The notes under the pieces were generated by a model. It saw nothing but the letters and a program-made list of their open reading frames with translations, was not told the DNA's origin and searched no databases. Both the position numbers and the translations under genes were made by a program. Positions 8,106 to 15,058 of a stretch of DNA of 64,000 bases are shown piece after piece (within the stretch, counting starts at the first letter, position 1; each line of letters starts with the position of its first letter). Origin of the DNA: Lutibacter sp. HS1-25 (GTDB lineage Bacteria > Bacteroidota > Bacteroidia > Flavobacteriales > Flavobacteriaceae); contig NZ_RHLN01000007.1 in the NCBI RefSeq assembly GCF_004121075.1, positions 1 to 64,000 on the forward strand, given 5' to 3'.

Positions 8106-9012
8106 ATCTTTTATTTAAAATTTTTAATTTTTCTATTATCATATTAATTAATTCTACTGGTTGTTTAATGGTAATTCTATCTCCATAAGAAAGTAACTTG
8201 TAAACTAACTCGTCTCCTAATTTCAAATCCAACTGAAATACAACGTTGCTATCAGTTTCTTCAATAATTTTTTGAGAACTATGAATTGGTAAACTCTCTA
8301 AATATTTTGCTTGAATAGTGTCTGTTGTCAAAATTACTTTTTCTGGTTTTAAATCATTATCTATAGATATTCCATAATTGTATTGATACAATTCAGAAAC
8401 ATCAAAATTATCAGGTAAAATATAATCAGCTGATTTTTCAATGCTAATTTCCTTAATTCTATCTAGTGCATAAGGAGCTATATAATTCTTGTTATTTTTA
8501 GCTATTAAATACCATCTATTTTGAATTTCTTTTAAGGCATAAGGTTCTAATAATTTCACCTTTGTTGCTCCTTCCCAATATTTCTCATATCGTATTTTTA
8601 TTTTTTTTCTATGTGTGATCGCATAAATAATGGGCTTTAAATATTCAGTACCTTTACTTTGTTTTTGCTCAAAAAAGACGACATCTTTTATCTTATTTTG
8701 AAATTGAGAAAGCTTTAAAACTTCAAATGTCTCTAACATTTCTATGAAGTTAGGTCTGCTATAATCTTCATTGACAATAAAATATCCTTTCTCTTTACTT
8801 GAGTGTAAAATATCTACCCCAAAAACCTCCCTAATATCATTAATATCGCGATTTAAAGTTCTTTGTGAAAAACCTACTTGCAAATTATTATCTGGCAATA
8901 AATAAGCATTCTCATTTACATAATCAACAAGGTTTTGATATGATGGATAATCTCCTCTTTCTACTCGTTTAACAAGCAATAAATAACGATTTATATATTC
9001 CTTTTTTGACAT
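8095..9012 (-). CDS. WYL-domain transcriptional regulator
   Basis: 305 aa. N-terminal winged helix (residues about 1-75, GFSQRTLNRDINDIREVFG), WYL domain (about 130-195, ENRWYLIAKN-like segment NRWYLIAKNNKNYIAP and DRIKEI), then the WCX C-terminal part. Regulators of this form (for example BrxR and CapW) repress phage-defence operons by binding inverted repeats in the promoter. First gene of the operon with the nuclease at 7011. The palindrome AGACA-N5-TGTCT lies 35 nt upstream of the ATG. Confidence 0.85.
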   Translation of the reverse strand: MSKKEYINRYLLLVKRVERGDYPSYQNLVDYVNENAYLLPDNNLQVGFSQRTLNRDINDIREVFGVDILHSSKEKGYFIVNEDYSRPNFIEMLETFEVLKLSQFQNKIKDVVFFEQKQSKGTEYLKPIIYAITHRKKIKIRYEKYWEGATKVKLLEPYALKEIQNRWYLIAKNNKNYIAPYALDRIKEISIEKSADYILPDNFDVSELYQYNYGISIDNDLKPEKVILTTDTIQAKYLESLPIHSSQKIIEETDSNVVFQLDLKLGDELVYKLLSYGDRITIKQPVELINMIIEKLKILNKRYEY

Positions 9013-9028
9013 AGGTTATTTTTATTCA

Positions 9029-9036
9029 CAAATTTA
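9029..9036 (-). promoter_or_regulatory. Bacteroidota -7 box TAAATTTG
   Basis: TAnnTTTG box 17 nt upstream of the WYL ATG, with the palindrome at 9047 beginning after exactly 10 nt. Confidence 0.55.
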
Positions 9037-9046
9037 ATTTTCAAAC

Positions 9047-9061
9047 AGACAAACTATGTCT
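9047..9061. promoter_or_regulatory. Palindromic operator AGACA-N5-TGTCT before WYL gene
   Basis: AGACA-AACTA-TGTCT. Same arms, spacer length and distance to the -7 box as at 6975-6989; likely autoregulatory site of the WYL protein. Confidence 0.6.
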
Positions 9062-9230
9062 TTATAAAAGCTGTTTATTAAACTTTTTTTATGGAAATGA
9101 TAGTTATTAATATTAGCACCCTTAGCCAACAGCATTTGAAAACAGTACCTCGAAAGTTTTTATTGTTTTACAATAAACAAAAAATGCCAAGCAATATAGA
9201 CTGCACCATAAAGTTTAGATTCTATCTAAT

Positions 9231-9528
9231 CTAAAAAAATTTGCACTTATCTTGGTTAAAATAAATTTTGGGTTTTCCCCCTTTCTCCAAGGAGCAAAAT
9301 TATTTTCGTGCATCCACTTTCCAATATTTGAATTTCTAAACTCTGGACAATTTCTCCAAAACCCAGGAGACAATGAAACGTTAAAAGAATTTTTTCCCTC
9401 AATTGATAATTCAAATTTGGTTATATTCTCAAATAAATATCTATTTTTTTTCCAACTCGAATTCCATAACCATTTCCTCTTGTATCGTGTTTTCCATCAT
9501 TCCAAGAACTTACATTAATTTTTTCCAT
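9231..9528 (-). pseudogene. Small conserved protein gene split by a frameshift
   Basis: From the ATG at 9528 the frame reads MEKINVSSWNDGKHDTRGNG YGIRVG and stops early. After a run of eight A the next frame continues without a break: LFENITKFELSIEGK, FWRNCPEFRNSNIGKWMHEN, NFAPWRKGENPKF, stopping at 9231. Rejoined, this is a protein of about 98 residues of a type often seen in Bacteroidota accessory DNA (V-SSWNDG start, W-x-EN-LAPW-KG-P-x-L end); function unknown. The shift lies in the homopolymer, so it may be real decay or a sequencing error. Confidence 0.6.
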
Positions 9529-9567
9529 TTTTCTATCAAGCTATTTTAGTTAACTGTAAATTATATG

Positions 9568-9640
9568 AGTTGTGGCAGATTGCGTGGTAATTTCCTGTCA
9601 AACCGATTCGCAGTTTGAGCCGGGTTACAGACCTTGAAAT
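9568..9640 (-). repeat. attC-like intergenic repeat, family 2, second copy
   Basis: Related to 4301-4365: on the minus strand CAAGGTCTGTAACCCGGCTC then TTGACAGGAAAT. Lies between the broken gene at 9231-9528 and the kinase gene at 9690. Starts with GTTGTGGCAG at 9569. Confidence 0.4.
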
Positions 9641-9689
9641 TTAGTTCTTTCCCTGCCATTACTTATACAAAATATTAACAACAGTTTTA

Positions 9690-11630
9690 CTAACCACCAT
9701 TTATTTCTGGTAGTGTAAAGCGAAAGGTACTTCCTTTACCGGTTTCACTTTCAATAAACATTTTTTCATTATGCATTTGAATAAATTCTTTACAAAGAAT
9801 CAATCCTAATCCGGTACCTTTTTCATTATTTGTTCCCAGAGTGGAAGTGCCAGAGTTTAATACAAAAAGATTTTGAACCATTTCCTCATCCATACCAACT
9901 CCATTATCAATAATTGAAATTTCAATTTTATTCACATTCGACTTAGCAGATATGATTACGTTACCTTCAGGAAATGAATATTTTATTGCATTAACAATCA
10001 AATTCCTTACTATTGTAGATACCATGTTTTCATCGCCTTTCACAAAAATATTGCTAGAGACTTTGTTTATTAACTTCACCTTTTTTTTGTTCGCTGTTTC
10101 ACCAATCAAGTTAATAGTTTCATTGACTGTTTTACAAAGGTTGATTTTTGTCGGCTCAAAATTTATTTTACTGCTTTGAATCCTTGCCCAATCAAGAAGA
10201 TTTTCTAGTAGCGTCAATGTACCAGCAGCACTATTATAAATAATGTTGGCATATTTTTTTATCTCCTCCGGATGGTTAGTTTCAATATTGCCTTTAAGAA
10301 TTTCACTAAAACCCATGATGCTATTAAACGGACTTTTCAGGTCGTGGGCAATAATTGAAAAAAACTTATCCTTTGTTGCATTTGATAGTTCCAACTCCTT
10401 ATTCGCATGCTCCAGGGCTAACTTTCCGTTTACAATTTCCTGGTTTAACTCATGTAATTTTTGGTTGGTTCTTTTCTGAAACCTAAGACTTTTATATATT
10501 ATATATGCAAATCCTACAAAAAGTAATAGTATAATAATTAAACCATAAGTAACCCGTTTTTGCTTGACAATATCTGCTTCATACTTAACTCTTTCAATTT
10601 TAAATTCTAAATCTTTTTCAAGCTGAGTAATTTTTCGGGTATTATCTATTTTAAATAAACTATCTTTTAATTGGGTAGATTCTAATTGTAGTAGATATGC
10701 GTTTTTGAAATCATTCTGTTCAAAATACACTAAGCTTAAGGTTTCATATAACTCAAGTAATATTTCGCTTGGTTTGCCGTTTAAGGTTTCAATCGCACTC
10801 TTTAAATTGTGTTCTGCTAATTGAAGTTGTTTTGTTGCAGCGTAATACTTCCCATAAACAATTTGCGACATATCAGTTCCATTGCTTTTCTTAAAGCCAT
10901 CAATTGACTGTTGGTAGTAGACTAGTGCACTATCTGGCTGATTTAGTTTTAAAAAATAATTACCAATATGATAATTCATTATAGATAGCCTTTCAGGGTT
11001 TCCATTGTTTACCCGAAGTTGTAAGGCACTTTTGAATTTAATTAATGCTTCATCCCATTTTTCTTCGCTTCCCAAAACTGAGCCTATCAAAATCAGATTA
11101 TAAGACATACCAGCCTCGTTATGAATTAATTCATTAATTTTTAATGCTTTATTAGCATACTCTATTGCTTCTTCATTTTTCCCCAGTAGTCGATAAATTT
11201 CTCCAATGTTATTATAAGCATATGCAATCTCAATGTTGTCGGGTTCAATATTCATGTCAAGCACCTTAAAATGGTAATCCAAAGCAGCCGAATAATCTCC
11301 GTGTTGCTTTTTTGATACGCCTAAAAAATTTAAAACTTTACACTGACCAGCAATATTTTTTTGCTTTGAATATATTTCAATGGCTTTGTTACCATAGTTT
11401 AATGCTACCTTAAAATCATTATACCGGTTTTCCCAACACAATTCAGCATAAATTTCCGCTTTATCGGAATCAATTGTTTTAGTTTTTAGAACACTAAGTA
11501 AACTTTCTGTTTTTGAATTAGTTTGAGAATACCCTATGTTGAAATTTATAAATACTGCAACCAATAAGATAAGGGAGGGCAAATGAAAAAAACATTTTTG
11601 GGTTAAGATGTTGATTCTATGTTCAAGCAT
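9690..11630 (-). CDS. TPR-containing sensor histidine kinase
   Basis: 646 aa. N-terminal signal/anchor (LILLVAVFINFNIGYSQ), about seven tetratricopeptide repeats (residues 45-330), a coiled coil, one transmembrane helix (YGLIIILLLFVGFAYIIY), then HisKA with the phospho-His in FFSIIAHDLKSPF and an HATPase_c domain (N box NLIVNAIKYSFPEG, G boxes DNGVGMDEEM and GTGLGLILCKEF). Probably senses a periplasmic signal through the TPRs and phosphorylates a response regulator; none is adjacent, so its partner is unknown. Monocistronic as far as can be seen. Confidence 0.9.
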   Translation of the reverse strand: MLEHRINILTQKCFFHLPSLILLVAVFINFNIGYSQTNSKTESLLSVLKTKTIDSDKAEIYAELCWENRYNDFKVALNYGNKAIEIYSKQKNIAGQCKVLNFLGVSKKQHGDYSAALDYHFKVLDMNIEPDNIEIAYAYNNIGEIYRLLGKNEEAIEYANKALKINELIHNEAGMSYNLILIGSVLGSEEKWDEALIKFKSALQLRVNNGNPERLSIMNYHIGNYFLKLNQPDSALVYYQQSIDGFKKSNGTDMSQIVYGKYYAATKQLQLAEHNLKSAIETLNGKPSEILLELYETLSLVYFEQNDFKNAYLLQLESTQLKDSLFKIDNTRKITQLEKDLEFKIERVKYEADIVKQKRVTYGLIIILLLFVGFAYIIYKSLRFQKRTNQKLHELNQEIVNGKLALEHANKELELSNATKDKFFSIIAHDLKSPFNSIMGFSEILKGNIETNHPEEIKKYANIIYNSAAGTLTLLENLLDWARIQSSKINFEPTKINLCKTVNETINLIGETANKKKVKLINKVSSNIFVKGDENMVSTIVRNLIVNAIKYSFPEGNVIISAKSNVNKIEISIIDNGVGMDEEMVQNLFVLNSGTSTLGTNNEKGTGLGLILCKEFIQMHNEKMFIESETGKGSTFRFTLPEINGG

Positions 11631-11639
11631 AATAGTAAT

Positions 11640-11890
11640 ATCTTTTCTTATTTTAAATACTTAACCAATATAAATAATAAAATTAACAAAATGGCGAATT
11701 GCATTGAAGTATTAGGTTAATAATTAGTTCGTTTACTAAATATTTTTTTGCTGTTTTAATTCTGATTAATGTTGAATTTACTTCTTTCTTTTTCTATTTA
11801 AATATTGAACTTAGACTAATGAGGAAATATTCCCAAAAAGGATTGATCATCTTGTATTTTAAACAAACCCTCGCATTTTTTTAATTAAGC
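11640..11890. other. Intergenic stretch, nothing recognised
   Basis: AT-rich sequence upstream of the kinase gene. No open frame or structure that I can support before the repeat beginning near 11891. Confidence 0.4.
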
Positions 11891-12021
11891 CCAACTGGCT
11901 TTTAAAAGATTTGTGTGACTGGAAAATCGGAGATTTTTCTGCCGTAGCAAATCGTTTGTTGAATGTTTGTCGGTTCGTTATTTAGTTTAAATGTAAGCAT
12001 AAAATTTATGAGGTGTTATAT
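11891..12021 (-). repeat. attC-like intergenic repeat, family 1, copy 1
   Basis: Near-copy of 23814-23945. Contains a long imperfect hairpin GATTTGTGTGACTGGAAAAT/GATTTTTCTGCCGTAGCAAATC with a GGA tip, then GTTGAATGTTTGTCG and AAATGTAAGCATAAA, ending GAGGTGTTA. Lies at the 3' end of the gene 12027-12683, as a cassette recombination site would. Confidence 0.5.
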
Positions 12022-12026
12022 ACCGT

Positions 12027-12683
12027 TTAGATTATCATTTTAAGTTTTTGTTTAATTGGTTTTTCATCTATTATACTATTCAAAAAATAATATGCATTAA
12101 TTTCGCTTTCGGATAATTCTTTTTCAATTAACTTAAAGTTTTTCTCTATATTTTTATAATTAGGATTTATGTCATTGAGGAAATGGAAAATTGAATTTTC
12201 CTCAAGTTTATAATACTCAATTAATTTAAGAAATATTCTTTTTTTAAGTTTCACAAATGAAGTATTTATAACAGTATATTTTTTAAAATCTTCGTTACTG
12301 ATATTAAGTAGATTTTGTAGTTCTATTTCTGTTAAATAAATAATTTTTTTCAGATCTACTGTTTCATTTTTTGTCTTTGAAATAATAAGTTTATGTATTT
12401 TTTCAGGACTATACTCTTTTACAAAATCAAAAATTTTACTTTTAGTAGAATGTTCAAAAGATTGTTTTTTAAAATTTATATTAATCGGCCTTTCGTTAAT
12501 GAAATTTAAACTTTCCAATGTTAGAAGTTGAATATCAAATTCATGTAATCCATTTTTAATAAAAAAATTATCAATCTCACTAAATATTTCTGCGGAATAC
12601 CTTCTACGATGAGTCTCTATTGATGATTTTTTTTAACTTTTATGATAATTTTCAATTAGAGTATTTAGTTTATTTTCTTTCAT
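12027..12683 (-). pseudogene. Unknown protein gene with an in-frame stop
   Basis: From the ATG at 12681-12683 the frame reads MKENKLNTLIENYHKS, meets TAA at 12633-12635, and goes on in the same frame (KKSSIETHRRRYSAEIFSEI...) to the stop at 12027. The longest uninterrupted part starts at a TTG (12518) and gives 163 residues. Lys-rich, mostly helical, no signal peptide or known motif; about 218 residues if the stop is ignored. Either a nonsense-mutated gene or a gene with a start after the stop. Function not recognised. Confidence 0.5.
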
Positions 12684-12727
12684 ATCGTAAAATTTTATGA
12701 AAATGGCATATAACTTTTTTATATACT

Positions 12728-13255
12728 TATATTAAGTATTTTTATCCAGTCAAACTTCCTAGATAAAGCATTATATATATGTTCTATTATTTTTGATTGT
12801 GCAATTTTTTGAATGTACTAATTTAATAAAATTGCGTTTAAAAAATATGTTTAAGGTTAATTTATAATGAATTTAAATATGCTTTGTATTGATTTGATAC
12901 ATTCAAATGTATGATACTAAATTGAATTGAGATTATGGGAAACCGTATTGTAAAATCATTTTTTTATTTTTAGGCAATTATTAAACATCAATAATTATTA
13001 CTTTCAAGTTATTTTGTTTTGCTAAGACAATCATATTTTTAGTTCCTTTACTTTTTCCATCCCAAAAAGCAATTAAAGTATCTGCATAATTTGCCATTTG
13101 TTCGTTGCTTTTTGGTCCTGCAGCTTTTCTATATCGTTTCCAGTCTGCAGGGAATTTATTGACATTAATTCCTCACTACAATTTTAAACTTTGATTGTAA
13201 AACGATTGTTTCATAAAAAACAAAACACCTAGCTTAAAAAGCCAGGCGTTTTGTT
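12728..13255 (-). repeat. Duplicated segment, copy B (SLOG gene end plus 3' non-coding DNA)
   Basis: Paralogue of 5800-6345, same order: hairpin near 13225-13250 (AAACACCTAGCTT/AAGCCAGGCGTTT), SLOG fragment, conserved non-coding tail with TATGGGAAACCGTA at 12934-12947. It abuts the IS remnant that starts at about 13280. Confidence 0.75.
12981..13175 (-). pseudogene. SLOG (DUF2493) 3' fragment, copy B
   Basis: Frame reads FPADWKRYRKAAGPKSNEQM, ANYADTLIAFWDGKSKGTKN and ends KVIIIDV. Same part of the family as copy A, with an in-frame TGA closing the frame just upstream of GINVNK. The N-terminal half is missing, so both copies derive from an already truncated ancestor or were cut at the same point. 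Confidence 0.75.
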
Positions 13256-13275
13256 TGTTGTTGAGTAGTTATACA

Positions 13276-13526
13276 TCTGTCAAAATGGCTTATAATCTGA
13301 AAAAGCACTTAAAATTCATTTCAAAAACTGTAAAAGGTGTTGCAAAACAGGTGCATCATTTTATTTTAAAATTAGAGGGCTTTATAGGCCTTCAAATAAA
13401 CCTTTTTAAGCGATTCGAAATTGAGAAGAGTTTGCTGTTGCTTTAAAAAATAAGCCCCTTAAAAAGGAGCTTATGAAATAGGATATTTATGTTTTAAGGT
13501 CTTGTGCAACGGCTACCGGTGTTGTG
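13276..13526 (+). mobile_element. IS1182-type right-end remnant
   Basis: Starts within AAAATGGCTTATAATCTGAA and carries the last 53 codons of the transposase (positions 13285-13446) plus the downstream hairpin and IS end to GGCTACC. Nearly identical to 697-943. Same orientation as the element at the window start, so the 12.6 kb between them lies between direct repeats. No intact reading frame: a dead remnant. Confidence 0.8.
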
Positions 13527-13643
13527 CCTTAGTTGTTTATTCTTTGTCCGTGGATTGGGTTAGACACACTCTTTGACAAGTTTTGGTTTGTGCGGTTGGT
13601 TTTTCGCGCGACTTGGCAATGTATGTGGCTGTGAAGGGTTGAA

Positions 13644-14792
13644 TTATTCATTTTCAAAATATTTATTAACATAGTCAAACGGAATTTTTTCTTGTTCCAG
13701 TCGCCAGTTATTTGTTTTTAAAATGTCATAAAGTTGTTGTTCTTCGTCAGTCAGATTAAGTTGTACGGAAATGTTTGTCGGTGTTCCGCTATCGTTTTCA
13801 AAGAATTTGTCAAATGTAGGTTTGTCCATTAAAATGCTTTTTGTTTGAGGGAAATAACTACGGAATTGTGATAGGATTTCAAAACCTTGTACGTCAATAT
13901 CTCCCCAGTAAAGTAATTCTTTATGTTTAAACCAATATACATTCTTGAGATTTGAAACACTGAAACCACTTCCGAACAGAGCTATCGCTTTATCCATTTT
14001 GGGAAGAGTCAATGCAGTATAAAAAGTTGTTTTATTTTCAAAAACGATTACCCTTTCAATTGGCAAATCAAGTGTCTCAAATTCGCTCATAGGAATAGAA
14101 ATATCATCAATTCCCGAAAAGAATTTTTGACTAACTTCCTTGTCAAGAATTTCAAACCGTATTTGTGGTTCTGCATATTTCAGATTAAATCTTTTTTCAA
14201 ATTGCTTTTCTTCCTTGTTGTTATATTCTGAGATTAAGATGTCGAGCAAATCCTTAATAACACTTTGATTCCGCTCAATAAATTTAGTATGAACATTTAT
14301 TGGCAGTTCTCTTATGTATAAATTTGGCTTAGGATTTTGTTTGAAATATAGACATACTTTTAAAATACTTCCCCATTCAACTGTGTTTTGAATAACCTTA
14401 ATAGGGTTATTAATTATCCATTCTTTTAATTCAGGAAATACTTTAGTGATTTTTATAATACTTTCATTGAATAATTTAACTTCGATTTCCTTGCCTAAAA
14501 ACTTCAGAAAATCTTTTTCTGTATCAAAATAAATGGAAGTTGGTAAATCTTGTGTGCCTAAATGTTTTGTTTTTACTTGTTGAAAATCTAGGGTGTAACC
14601 AAATCCTTTTTTCTCTTTGGATTGGCTTATAATTAACTGTATTTCTTTTTCAAATTCAGGTAATGATGATTTTGTGTATTTTTTATCTCCTCTAATCACA
14701 AGTTTCTCGTAAGTGTTATTTATAACCAACGATTGAAGAAAGAAAATATATTTTTTTTCGGCTTTTTTCTTTATTTCTTGTGGTGTAATCAT
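13644..14792 (-). CDS. jetD: Wadjet protein JetD (Toprim nuclease subunit)
   Basis: 382 aa. N-terminal DUF3322-like part (to about residue 190), C-terminal DUF2220 Toprim region with RVIVFENKTTFYTAL (catalytic Glu) and LLYWGDIDVQGFEILSQFR (D-x-D). In Wadjet, JetD is the topoisomerase VI-like nuclease that cuts plasmid DNA extruded by the JetABC motor. Start codon overlaps the end of the jetC frame by 4 nt. Length and key residues look intact, but jetC is interrupted upstream, so the nuclease may lack its motor. Confidence 0.9.
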   Translation of the reverse strand: MITPQEIKKKAEKKYIFFLQSLVINNTYEKLVIRGDKKYTKSSLPEFEKEIQLIISQSKEKKGFGYTLDFQQVKTKHLGTQDLPTSIYFDTEKDFLKFLGKEIEVKLFNESIIKITKVFPELKEWIINNPIKVIQNTVEWGSILKVCLYFKQNPKPNLYIRELPINVHTKFIERNQSVIKDLLDILISEYNNKEEKQFEKRFNLKYAEPQIRFEILDKEVSQKFFSGIDDISIPMSEFETLDLPIERVIVFENKTTFYTALTLPKMDKAIALFGSGFSVSNLKNVYWFKHKELLYWGDIDVQGFEILSQFRSYFPQTKSILMDKPTFDKFFENDSGTPTNISVQLNLTDEEQQLYDILKTNNWRLEQEKIPFDYVNKYFENE

Positions 14793-15058
14793 TGAGTCAA
14801 GTAATTTGTTTTTTCTTCTTTAAATTGCTCAATAGGCATATCATATAGCCAAGAGTGTCTTTCTTCTTTTCGCTCTACAAAATGCACGAACGAAATATCA
14901 TTTTCCACAATATGAATATTGTCACTTGGAGTAACAACTAACAATTGTAAATGAAGCTGTTTGCAAAGTGTAATTAGATAGCGAGCCTTATCTTCGTCTT
15001 GCGCTTTAAAAGCTTCGTCGATAGCAATAAAGCGAAACGAATTAGTTTGCAAAGCTTC
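14789..15058 (-). pseudogene. jetC: jetC C-terminal segment downstream of the amber stop
   Basis: In phase with the large jetC frame: after the TAG the codons read E-A-L-QTNSFRFIAIDEAF and continue 75 more residues. FRFIAIDEAF is the Walker B/D-loop of the SMC-like ATPase, needed for hydrolysis. A TTG at 15052 could be a start but no ribosome site is evident. Without readthrough the segment is separate from the Walker A part. Confidence 0.75.

Noticed and set aside
4759-9012. Classical restriction-modification system
   Set aside because: Several PD-(D/E)XK nucleases but no methyltransferase motif in the window.
9252-9518. 88-codon plus-strand frame
   Set aside because: It is the antisense of the frameshifted small gene 9231-9528, whose two halves make better protein sense.
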